Positions 21,401-33,480 of a stretch of DNA of 64,000 bases are shown here, piece after piece. Source of the stretch: Larimichthys crocea (Eukaryota > Chordata > Actinopteri > Sciaenidae); the NCBI RefSeq assembly GCF_000972845.2, contig NC_040013.1:7218061-7282060 (forward strand). Reading direction: 5' to 3'. Each line of letters opens with the position of its first letter. Positions within the stretch are counted from its first letter, which is position 1. Made by a program: the position numbers and the translations under genes. Below the pieces are notes generated by a model. It had not been told where the DNA came from. It was given only the letters and a program-made list of their open reading frames with translations, and searched no databases.

Positions 21401-24400
21401 TCCAAAGAGTGAGGAACACTCAATCTATTATTTTTGTGCACCTCAACAACATTTTCACCCTAATTTTACAATACTATCTGATTGGCGCTGCACCCCCTAT
21501 GCACATTGAATTATTAACAAAGTTTCCAATTGTTGAGATAAATCTGGAAGGACGTTTTCCTGCTTTTATGTGATGATCCAGGGCAAAGGATGGATTGCTT
21601 TTCTTTCCGCTGTACTAATCCAGGTTGTTGCAGTGGTTTGGCCTGCTAGTTCCCAGTTTTAACAGTGCAAATGAACCCACTAATCACATACACACATGTA
21701 CAGGACATGCACACCATGTGGGTTCAACCTTGTAAATGCCAATCAGTGTCTCTCTGACATATCATAGGTTATGTCGGTCACTGATGGATCCAGCTGTGCT
21801 GGACAATGGATTTTACTGTACATAAAAAGCCAGCTTTGGATCCTGGATGCACACTGAACTTGCATGCCCCAGTTATCTGGATGACGCAAGTGAATCAGGG
21901 CAGATCCACCACTTGTGTCTCATTAATATAAGGCACACCCAGCTGCTGTCATAATGCTGCTGTGTGCACAGCCCTTTGTGCTTCCATCCGCTCTTACTTC
22001 ATCAGCAACACTTGGTCAGTTGCTCAGGGGCAGTAATTATCCGAAGCTGAAGCTGACATCTACCCTGGTACCAAGGTTCAGGCAATGACAATGCAATAGA
22101 AACAATGTGGCTGTATACAAAGGATATGTAGCAGCATGTGTAGTAGTACAGTCCTGTAGAAAATAACAAGCTTCACAGAGTAGTAATAGTTAAAACATTC
22201 AGAAACCAGAACCAGAAAATATCACATCTTGTGGTGCCAAATTCAATCCACAGTTTAATAATCTCTTTATTTTCATCAGACGGAAAACATTTTATTACTC
22301 TTAAATTTATTGAGCTCTTGATCCAAAAGTATTTGACCACTATGTATGAGTTATAAATGAGTTTTCACGCCCATAAATGATTTATTACAATTTTGATAGA
22401 TAGAAATGGACATTTTTTTTAAATGGACCCAAATCTCAAGTCATGCTTTAGGATGTGAATGTTGCGCTTGTGTTTCCACATAGGCAGGAAAAAAAAGAAT
22501 CCAGTTCAAACCAAGTACAGTTGCTAAAGACACAGGTAACTAGGTAACTGTCAAAATAATTAGTAGTATCTAAAACTGATGTCATGCTATGTTCATTTTG
22601 GCACACACATCATTTTGATTTAGTCAAATTTAGGTCATTCAATTTCTGTTTTAAACTTCTTTTAGTCAATAAAAATTGGAGGACATTTGACATTTTTGTC
22701 TAATTTAGTGAAGTGTAAAGAAAATATAGGTCTCAACAGTCTAAATAATAGGCTGTTCTTACTGATAGCCTATTGACATAGAAGACAGTCAACGGAAAGT
22801 AGCACTAGAATTGCATCCACATCCCTTGAAAGTTGGTTTAACGTTAGCTTACCTTTTCATAAATGTTGGCATTTCTTTGTGGCTTTTCTACTTTGTCAGA
22901 GCTGTATTTTTTGCCATAAGTTTACTTTTTTCCTTCAAAGACCTGCTAATGTTAGCTAACTAGCTGATAATGAAACAGGACAAACTCCTAATCACCCGTG
23001 ATTTCACACATGCATGCAGGTCATTAAATAAAACAATATTAATTAATTTGTCTATTTATCAGTCTTTACATTTTACATTTAGTTTTTATTCATTGACTTG
23101 AGTTTAAATACATTTCATCATAGTTCTGATTCCCCAAAGTTATTTTAACTTTAATTGTTTTACTCAAGACAAAATGTTTTTGGTATCTATTCATTGAAAA
23201 AATTCAGACTGATAACAGATAAGTTTTATATAGTATTCTCTGTAGTTGTAATGGTAGTTATGATCTGTAATAGTCCCAGAAATTAATAAAACAAATACAG
23301 TGAAACACATTCCAATTTCCTGCCGTCACTCGCAACAACACACCCCACCAACTCAGCACATGTTTTCACTGTCCTTTCTGTGACCCATAATTCCCTTCTT
23401 CCTGCCCACCTAACTCTTAAAGATTAACACTGCTCACTACCTGTCCACCTGCTAGAGGCATCACATTTACGGGCACCAGGGTAATCTCAGGGGTCCAGTT
23501 GGTTTTCTAATCCTTGGAAACAGAAATAGAGAGCCCGGGCCAAGGGCAGGTTGTTCTGCTTCCAAGGAGATCTGTTATTGGAACTGCCATTGTTCATCTT
23601 GGGAGGCCACCTGTATCAATATCAGAATTTACTTTGCCAAATGCACCTGATTTAGATATTGTGATTTCTTGGCATAACTGAGACGTGACATTTTCTTTTC
23701 ACTTGGGAAAAAGTACAAGGCATAATCGAGGTAAAATCAAGACAAGGAAACAAACGTGGTTCGAGCACTGATTTGTGGCAATGACGGTTTTTGTAGAGGT
23801 CGTGCCTTGTTCTAAAGCACACTGGGGGTGTTTGGTAGAGGCACCGGATTGCTATAAAGCTCTACTTGAAGCTTTCAGCTGACTTGAGATATACCCTCAG
23901 GATCTCTCTGTGTCACCTGGATATCTGTAGCCAATGTGAAACCTGCAGAATGTGAAGCCATCTCTGTTACACACGCCAACAACAATAGAAGGGCTGCTTG
24001 GACCACATTTTGAAGGTTTTGGTTGCAGAAGCAATTTTGGAGCTATCAGATTGAAACTCAAGATGCCAGAGCAAGTCAATTCTGTCAGGAATTTCTAAGA
24101 GGGGTGTGCGCCTTTTGAAAGCCACTTTCTTAATGTAAGAAAAAAAAGAAACCTTTTCATGGCCAGAGAATCTCTATCACAATGGAGTTGAGGATGCCAT
24201 TATTGGGTTTTAGCATCTCAAATGTCTCTAGTATTGTAAAGTACCATGTCTTTTAACTCTGAGGTTGTCTGTAACAAAGCTTTTTAGGTATTTAGGTGGC
24301 CTGAATGTCTTTTGATAAGAAGCATGGTATTATATTTCCATAAGTAGATGAGTTGTTATGTTGGGGTGTAATACTATTCCATTCATTTTAGAAGTACTGT

Positions 24401-25487
24401 TATCTGTTCTGTCATTGTGTGCAGTCCAAAACTTAATGGACCCTCTGATCTTCAGTTTTTAGGGTCTGGTAGCTACATCTCCCTGATGCACATTCATACT
24501 GTACTATATTAACTTGAGATTTTCCACTTCTGACTGCATGTAAGTAACACAGGCTAAATAAAATGATGTATGTGATATCCTCCCGTCTTACCGTGTGTTA
24601 GCACTGTAAGTCGAGCATGATATATCTTTCCAAAACGGTATATTCCTGCAGAAAGATGCACCGCACACTCATGTCATACCTGTTCCCCCTGACAATAAAC
24701 CTCGGTTCAAGCTATCAGCTTGTGTAGATTTTAGCGCTGCTGAGAGACAGCTTCCAACCACTTGGGTACTCTTAGGTTTCATGTCACCAGGGGTTCGCTC
24801 TTCACTCTGAAAGACTTACATTTCTTACATAAACTTAAGCATCAGCCAGCAAGTTTTAAGAGACAGATCCCTCATCTCAAAGTGTGCTTGCCTTAGCCAG
24901 CTAGCCTGTCAAGTTTGTCCTGCTGAGAACTGGAACTCTAGTTTCTCTTTGGGGAGGGTAATATTATCAAGGCAGTTTTACTCTGCAGTAATAGTTCAAA
25001 AGAAAGGCAATGGTTATGTTTTGCAATGCATGTGGTGATTATATGAGCAGAATAAATTATATCCAGTCTTCATTTCAGTCAGCAACCCATCAAACATAGT
25101 TAATTAGTGCCCAATGGATGAGGTTTAGTAACATGGTCTGATCATATAAAATTGCCTTTTTATGTATCGTTATGATGCCAGAACAGCACGAGAGCCAGGT
25201 CATTCCGCCCCTCAGTTGATAAGAATGTCTTCCCACAGCTGAAATTATGTTTTTTCTCCCGCAAGCCTTTTCTGACTCTGTTTCTGAAAAGAGGAAAGAC
25301 AGGGAGAGGTAGGCGTCCAGTGATTCTTCTGCGGGCTTGTACTGTAGATGTGCCCGGCAGTGCCAAACCCTGCTCCCTGCTGAGATGACCCTGGGCACAC
25401 GTTCCAGCTGTGCAAACACAGCCACATTGCTGAGCACACACTTACGTTCAGGCTGAGCCAAATCCAATTATTTGCCTTGCCTTGAGT

Positions 25488-25503
25488 TTTTTTTTTTTTT
25501 TTT
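25488..25503 (+). repeat. Poly-T tract
   Basis: Run of T in intron 1 followed by a C/T-rich stretch and an AG (25518-25519). The frame after it (to 25826) is open for 114 codons from its first start codon but shows no domain or good donor, so I do not call an exon. Confidence 0.8.
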
Positions 25504-25879
25504 CTTGTTTCATTTCAGTAGCGCATATTCAGCCACCTTCCTCAGTACATATGAGCTGCGCTGCCAGACTGAACAAGGCTGACAAACGCACCACTGTGGC
25601 TTCTCTCTCTTCTATATTTCCCTCGCGTGAACATTCCCCTGCTTGTCAGCTTAATTTCTCAGCCTCTTGCTCGTTTTTCTTCTCAAAACTCTGGCGTGAC
25701 AGTAGGTATCCATTTTGTTTGAAGGAGAACCACCAAAGTCAACACGGAGGGGATGCGAGCCACTCGATCGTCGGCACAGACAGCGGGCAAAAAAATGTTT
25801 TTGTCAGGAGGGTGCAGCCCATATGAACATAAGCACCCAGCCAGTTATGTTACCTCCAGTGACCTGCTGTGCTTCAGGA

Positions 25880-26250
25880 CAACCTTAAAGGATAATTTCA
25901 CTTTATCAGCAATATTTGTGTGAACACTTTGGACTTATTGCTAAGAAGTAATCCGGTAAGGAAGGAAACATGAGAAATCAGATGATCAGACTTTGAAGTT
26001 TGCACATTGACTGATTCATCTTTAACCTGCAGCGTTGCCATAGTGTGCACCAATACCGTTTCCTTGTGCAGTGAAGGTAATGCTACATTTAAGGGTGCAC
26101 TCCCTTTTGGTTTTATCTTTGATGCGCATCCAGCAGACATTGTGCAACATCAGAGTTCATTTGGAGATGTGTTTCTCACATGGGTGCATGACGTTTACTC
26201 GCTAGATTTTAACTTTCTGTATCTGCTGTTTGGTGCTGGGCAGGCAGCGT
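25880..26250. repeat. Diverged dispersed repeat copy
   Basis: The segment shares phrases with sequence near 57530-57780, for example TTTGGAGATGTGTTTCT and GTGCTGGGCA, with flanking text conserved only loosely. This suggests an old interspersed repeat. The frame at 26007-26255 is open by chance within it. Confidence 0.4.
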
Positions 26251-29200
26251 TTTAGCAGGCCTGTAGCTGGACTTCTGCTATAAACGACGCTCATTAGAGC
26301 TGTGAGACTGAACCAAAAGTGTAAAGTTGTTGGGGATAAAACCAAAACAATGAGCCGAAATATTGTAAAATGCTCTGTATATCAGAGGGGAACTGCAGAG
26401 TTTGGTGGTAATCATCTGTGGGTTCACTACAACATTACACATAGTCAATTGATGTGTTGTCAGCAAAAAAAATCCTGCTTCAAGCAGCTCTAAAAAATCT
26501 GGTCATTGGCTTATTTACAACCTGTCAGATCTACTTTGTTGCGATGTTGCACAGATCTCTGCTGGTGTGTATACAGTTATCTTAACCAAAAGCAACAATT
26601 GCCAAAACTTTAAAGTTAAGAAGTGGTACTATAAACTGAATGTCCCTTTTTAACTTTCCAACTTGCGATGTTGTGTAACTCACTTGTTGTGTAACTTCCC
26701 CTTAATCTTGAATATGTTTCCAGGTAATACAACCATCTGACACTGCACAGATTTCCACTCTTAATGGCTCACAAGCTGAATTCATAAGCTTGGAACCTGC
26801 AATGGCACCCAACTGATGAAGTAATTAAATGAAAGATCAATTGTGTCTCTGTGTGTGGCTGATGTGCGTTTTGATCTTTTTACCAGTGTCTGCAGACAAA
26901 AGCCTGCTCCCTGCCTCGTTCGAGGAGAAGCAGTAAAGAGAGAAAAGTAAGGACTATCACGCTGCCATAAACTTGATGAGCAGAGAGGCTGCCTATGCTG
27001 CAGACATGAGCTGACATTTTAATGGCTGCAACCTTGATTCTTAGTCTCTTTTTCTCCTTAGATGTGGTAGCGAGTATTACAACAAGTATCTGATTCTAGC
27101 TGCAATGGCACACCAGAACACATTAGTCAGTACCCTCAATCTGTCCTGTATGTAAAAAAAAAATCATTACAGTAAACCTGCATTCAAGGCCAAACACCTG
27201 TAATGATTCAGTCCCACAGACTAAGCTGAGTATGCAGAGGAACAATGCTAATTTCAAGAATGCTGAGTAATTCTCCCAACATATTTGGAAACCATCACTC
27301 TGACTGCACCACTGTTGGAACAAGTTAAGTGTTTTCTTAACTAACAATATTTTGTTTGGGAAAGCGTTTCCTGAATAGTTTTGAGTGAGATTAGTAGAGT
27401 AACACCCTGACAGCTGAATCTTTCCATTTCCGATGAACCGCCGCACCCTCGCAATATATTTAAACTGACCGTGGTAGACGGCAGGAGGAGCTACTTTTGG
27501 CTCCGCTGTTGCTTTGGAGCTAAATGATTTTTCCTGAGATAACAGACTGCTTGTCGGCTGGGCCCACAGGGAGCCCTAATGTAAAAACAAACATCTGATA
27601 TGCTGTCTCACAATGTCGCTGAGCCTATATGGGAATGACCTGCCATGCTTTGAATACAATAAACATACAGAAGTTCCTGGAATTTGCACACGTGTACATG
27701 CAAGCAAAAAACCTGAGAAAAACATAACAAAATCAGAAGAATGCAACGCCAGCATCACAGCAATTCCCTACAGGAATATTACTATAGACAGAGGAAACAC
27801 TCTGTAATTTACACAGGCGGTCTCACACACACACACAGGAACATACAGGACATAAATTTAGGCAAACAGGGACCCCTGTAGTGGACTCACACATGGTGTC
27901 AGATAAATCTCCCATGGCATATTTAAGAGTTCAAATGGCGCCTCCGATCTGTCTCTTTAATACAAAGGGAATGCCGAGGACGAAATGTGCCAACTCCCCC
28001 CCTCCCCTTTTAAATGCCACTTTGGCTGCATCCCAAATGTCAGGGACGTCATTCATCAAACCGCTCGCTCTCGCCGGCAATTACACAAGCATGACAGGGA
28101 TTTTTGTCAAGACTTGCGACAATGATAGCACGTCAAGAAAAATGATTCAAACATCCTCAATTATTGGCATCAACTACCGAGGCCCAAGACACTGTTTTTT
28201 TGCGTGTCTGTCATGCTGTGGTGCATTTTTTTTAGGCTTACGTAATTAAGGTATTCTTGATAGCAGATTGACCTTCGCTGAGAGATCTTCTTCTCCTCCT
28301 TTAGTTCATAGAGTGTCTTTTAAGTTGCTGTCTGTCAATCTCTTTGGATAATTGCGCCCTCTGGAATCTCTGCGTATTGACAAGACAATGAATGGACAGC
28401 ATTAAGCTGTCACATAATGTTGACTGTGTCATCGTAGACCGTGGGGAATACATTGTTGCCTCTGATCTTTGTCTGCGTCTCAGATATGGTTCCCCAGGGT
28501 GACTGTCTTATTTAGAGGACCCTAGACAAATCACTGGGTTTTCCCAGCTCATCTGTCAGAGCGATGATGTTGTGGTTCGTTTGGCTGCAGGAGAATGTCG
28601 AGTCAAGTGGAGATGTCTGGGAGCGCCTGCCAGATGGAGACTTGGGCACTTTTAAAAGTGAATCATGTTATTGTTGTCAGCATTTGTTCTGGTACTGTCG
28701 GACAATCTGAACCTGACTGTTCACAAAAACATGGCACTTTCCGGGCCAAGTTGGCTTGTGTATGAGTTTCCATAAATGCCTTTCTAAATACAGATAACAT
28801 CCAACAAAATTAATATAGCATTTACACTGAATCCATTACAAATTAATTATAAAACAGCATCTCAGTGTAAGAGTTGTCTTACAATCCACACAATATAATC
28901 TTCTCAAAAAGCTTAAAATTCCTTTTTTTTTTATTTAGTTAAAGGAGAGCTGATAAAGTCCTGTTCTGAGCTTCTGCCAGATGCACACAAGCATCCGTCA
29001 AAAGCTATGAATAGGATTATGTAGATATGCATTAATCTCTCCAGGTGTTTCTTTTCACTTGGGGTCAGATGCATAAAACTCTGCCATTGTCACTGTCTAC
29101 TCTAGACAAAAATATGCCTGTAAATCTTTTTATCAGATTTATAAAGCCATCTGTATACATTTTTCTCAGTCACAGTGGAAGTGGCTACATATGGACAAGC

Positions 29201-31815
29201 CAGATTTCCACTCCGATCAGATCAAATCAGGCAAAGCAGCGAATCGCTGCAGGGTTGTACGGCAGATTGTGGACATCTTTATTTGCAATGTATATAACTG
29301 CTATGGAACATTTAGAAAATAACTTTTTATTCCTCTGATTTACCAGATTTCTTGATTACTGGCTCTTGCTGTCTCTCATTCGTTGTCCACGTCACTCAAC
29401 CACTGCTCGCTCTCTCTCTTTATCAAACCATTGCACACAAACCAAAGGAAACTCCTTGTTGTTACTATTTTGCAGCGTAGATTAGGAACCTGACACAGAC
29501 AGAGAAGCTGGGTACATGAAATAAACCAAGCCAGAACACAACAGGAAAAGTATAATGGTTTAGTCCAAGAACTCTCACTTTCAGTGACATTTCAGGCTGG
29601 CTCTGGAGTAGTTTGACCGGACTGATTGTTAGATTGGCCACCACGGCGTGATGTCAGGTTGCATTTCTCCAAAAGTTGAATCTGGCTCAACTTCTCTGCC
29701 CCGGATTGAATGGAAAAACCTGTGTTTTTCACTGTAGCGCTAGATTTTCATACAAGTTGATGCAGACACCTTGCATTGACCCCTTGCATGTCAGTACTTT
29801 TGCCTGCTCCACCACTTGTTAGAGTTACCACCGTTATACATGTTTACTATTTATAGTTTTAATAAATCACAGGTTATTTATAGTAAGTAGCATTGAGTGT
29901 GATGTATGAATCATTCATACATCCCGCCTTTTGACTTTGTTTTGGATAATAAAAAAAAAGATTCATCACAATATGTAGTGACATACTGTACATACATGCA
30001 TACAAGACATTTTAACTGCAGAGGCTCTGAGACTGTAAGTTACACTGTACATTAAGAAGGAACATGTCCTCATTAAATAGATCCCTATAATCATTAGTGG
30101 GTATGACATAATAAAAATGAGTGAAGCCAACACTGAATGTAATAAACTTAATTATAGGTTTACCATCCTTGATGTTGGCTTTTAAAAACTTGACCACCAA
30201 ACAAATCCTCAAAGAAAATCACCCCGGGCCACAACTTGATGATTTACGTTCTATAATTTCTAAAGATGCTAAATTGGCAAAATTCATTTTAATCAGTTAA
30301 ATAGACATATACACAGTGTTGAAGGATGTGCACACACTGTAGACAGAAAGCGATTGAAAGTAAGTTTAGGTTTAAGTAACAGGCAGAAAACTTACTGGTA
30401 AACATCCAAAATTCTTTCCACTTTGTGACCAGTGTGCAGCTGGCTTCTAGTAATGCAAAAACAATTGAAGAATGGAGTGTGGATTATGGAGCAGAGGGCT
30501 GGGCAGTTAAAGATGCCACGCTACAGGCAGGGCAGCATTTCATTATTTGCCTCGCTGCCAGCCAGATGAGATCAGGACTTGAGAATGCCACAGAATATGG
30601 AAATTAAGATTGTTCGATGGTCAGGCAACTCCGCAAATGAGGGGCTTAATTTGGGAGCTGGAATGCAACCGTGGTAACCGCAGACGGCGCTCTGGAGAGG
30701 ACCGGGGCTTTCGTGGCGCATGTTGATGTCGGCGAAAACAGTTTAGGAAACTCGGCGGAACAAATTTGTTGGCCCACGCTGTGGTATGAGAATAGGGTCT
30801 TCACAAATTGCATTTTTTCTCTCGATCCCATGTACCAATCAATGAGTCCTTTACAGTGCCTTTCTGAACACCACCAAAGTTGAATCTCTTTGGCCGTCAG
30901 TGATGTGTGGTTGTGATTCAGGCTAACAGATTGCCAGGTCCGTTCTTTGTCTATTTAAAAGAAAACTACTGGATTGGTCTTCTGGGAGGTCTGGCATGGA
31001 CGGCTTTGCATGCATTTCATGGAGGGATCCATGTTTGGGACATTGCCACTGTCAATTCTGCAGAGTCTAACAATGGGATGTTCTATTGAATAAATGGATA
31101 AAATTGGAAATTCGACATTTTCTGTAATATTGTAATAGAATACAAATTGCTGAGCAACTTTTATTCTGTGTTTTTTAAAATATTATAGACACTGTATACA
31201 TAGACAGCCTTAAAAGGATCAGCACACTTAATTTTCATTTTAGACAACATTTGTGTTTATTTTTGAAGCCTGATACAGTAAATGGTAAATTTGAGCTCAC
31301 AGGTCAGTATGAACTTTACCAGATGAGCTGGATCTAACTTGAACTCCTACTCATTCTTGATTGGATGTTTGTTTTGAGACTAAAAAGAGCAGTTCCACTA
31401 AAATGATCCTGATCCTTTTTGTTGAATGTCATATTAAACTATCATGTTGAAAGAATAGTAAACTGAACAATTTTAAATGTTCAATTTTTCATCATTTCAA
31501 GTGACAGAGAGTGAAAAATATTTAATTTCACCTCTGTAATCGCTAAAATAACTAACATCTGAATATCCGAGAAGTTCTGGGGCGCCACAACAAAACCCCA
31601 TATAAACTCGTCTCATCAATCATCCAGTGACAGTCACCTTTATGTGTGAAATTACCCTGGTGGTTTGAATCAGTCGTGCAGCAGCACACATGTACTGAAC
31701 CGTGAACTCGTTGGCCCACTACATGTGGAACATTGTGTTGTAATTGTGCCACACAGCTGTCAATTTAAATCCTTCTGTGAAATGATATGATGAAGGAGGA
31801 CAGATGCTTGTATTT

Positions 31816-31832
31816 GTGTGTGTGTGTGTGTG
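31816..31832. repeat. Short (GT)n microsatellite
   Basis: About eight GT units in intron 1. Confidence 0.85.
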
Positions 31833-32223
31833 CAATATTTGGTTATGACTTAAACTCTGAATTTTAAATCCACTGCTTAGTTATAACTCTTGGACACACC
31901 ACGACACCATCAATCTTTGTAGGCTGCTTTTGTTGGGGCAGGCGGTCTTGTGTTCACACACTCGCGATCACACACAGCTTAATTACTCGGGGTGGTCATG
32001 GTTACTTAACGCCACAGAAGGGAGCCTGCAGATGGGCCAATCAATCGATCAGAGTAATGAAAAGCTGCGAGGGAGAGCTGTCACACAGCTGCTGCAGACT
32101 CCACTCAGTCCATCTCTGATAGTTGGACTGCTGCCAGTGTTGTGTTAATGTGATAGTATGCAGCGTTCACTCCCACTATGCAGCAGGGATTGTTCTCAGT
32201 GATGCTTTCAGAGTTAGTTATAG

Positions 32224-32300
32224 TCCATCCATCCATCCATTCTCTTACGCTTATCCAGTGTTGGGCCGCGGTGGCAGCAGGTTCACCAGACGCCCTTAAC
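32224..32300 (-). mobile_element. 5'-truncated LINE 3' end with ATGG-type tail
   Basis: Read on the minus strand, the segment ends in repeated ATGG units (plus-strand TCCATCCATCCATCCAT at 32224-32240) preceded by GGATAAGCGTAAGAGA. In my experience of fish genomes this is the common 3' end of a non-LTR retrotransposon (CATCCATCCAT...CGCTTATCC on the opposite strand). Only about 75 bp remain, so it is heavily truncated. It lies about 550 bp from a further fragment of LINE coding sequence on the same strand and could be part of one broken insertion. Confidence 0.6.
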
Positions 32301-32857
32301 TATAGTATCAATGGCATTTTGTGTTGTCACTGACAGGTGAAGTGACACGCAAATAATTTTCACAGCTATAAAATGCAGCTCACTCCATTATGAGATCGTT
32401 AGCAGAGAGTTGCGTACCTTCATTCCACTGTGGCAATGTTTATAGTGCATAAATATTACACTCATAATTCAGACCCTCCAATAAAATGGCAGAGGGTAAA
32501 TATAGTGCATTGTAATAAATAGGGAGTGATTTTACCACGTTGATGCTCGGATTGTATACTGTTGACCACGTCCACCAGCTCAGCGTGCTAGCATGCTATC
32601 ATATGTCAATGACCTTTTAAACTCATAAACCAAAGTACTGAACAAATGGGAAATTTCCACCTGATGATGGTGCTACATGAAAAGTCAAGGGATTACCAAA
32701 ATGATAAATCCATGTAACAGTCCTTGAGGCATTTCAAACCCAAATGTGAACATGGGGGGTCATTAGGATATATCATTTAGGAAACCTTGTCCTAATCCTA
32801 ATATTTCACTAATAGGTGACAATTTTGACTTGCTGGTGTCCTTGCATCCATTCATCC

Positions 32858-33318
32858 AACTCCTCCTGAGGGATCCTAAGGCATTTCCAAGCCAGATTCT
32901 GAGAGCCAACTTGGTTCTGGGTCTGCCCTGGGGTCTCCTACCAGTTAGGTAAGAAAGGCGCCCAGGAGGCGTCCTAATCAGATGCCCAAATCACCTTAGC
33001 TGGCTCCTTTGGATGCGTGGAGCAGCAGCTCTACTCTGAGGTCCCTCTGAATGTCCAAACTTCTAACTCTGAAGTTGAGTCTAGCTACCCTACAGAGGAA
33101 TTTCATTCTGGCTACTTGTATCCACAATCTCATTGTTTTTGTGAATACCCAAAGCTCATGACCATAGGTGAGGGTTGAAATGTAGATGGACTGGAAAATG
33201 GAGAGTTGTGCCTTCCAGTTCAGTTCCCTCTTCCCCATAACGGTCTGGTACAATGTTCACAATACTGCAAATGGTGCACCAACATGTCGGTCCACCCTTC
33301 ACTTGTGAACAAGATTTA
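32858..33318 (-). mobile_element. LINE reverse-transcriptase ORF fragment (C-terminal part)
   Basis: The minus-strand frame at 32996-33253 contains LTYGHELWVFTKTMRLWIQV and then ARMKFLCRVARLNF. This pattern (YG.E.W...K.....Q.A.M.FLRRVAGL) is found just after the reverse-transcriptase domain of fish non-LTR elements. Homologous non-coding-looking sequence extends to about 32858 on the 3' side (CTCCTGAGGGATCCTAAGGC on the plus strand) and to about 33318 on the 5' side (TTCACTTGTGAACAAGATTT). The catalytic YADD region and endonuclease are absent. The clade is not resolved (RTE or L2-like). Confidence 0.75.
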
Positions 33319-33359
33319 GGATGCTAGCAAGTCTGTTCTGGACTTGCTGGCCAAGGACC

Positions 33360-33480
33360 AAAATTACTCTGATTTATCAATGAATATTCTTTACAAAATT
33401 TCATGGCAATCTATGTGATTGTTGTCGAGATATTTCAGACTAACATTGCCAACCTTAGGCCCATGGTGTAAGCATGGCTG
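33360..33480 (+). repeat. Fragment of a dispersed fish repeat
   Basis: The phrases AAAATTTCATGGCAATCTAT, GTTGTCGAGATATTTCAG and CATGGTGTAAGCATGGCTG resemble a widespread repeat whose larger copy lies at 63380-63790. A minus-strand piece may also lie at 32600-32790, on the other side of the LINE fragment, which would make the LINE a nested insertion. Confidence 0.45.

Noticed and set aside
25090..25467. 125-codon minus-strand frame with overlapping alternative frames
   Set aside because: Three overlapping frames are open together on the same strand, which indicates chance absence of stops, not coding constraint.
27881..28249. 122-codon plus-strand frame
   Set aside because: No domain, no acceptor or donor of good quality at useful positions, and no promoter evidence.
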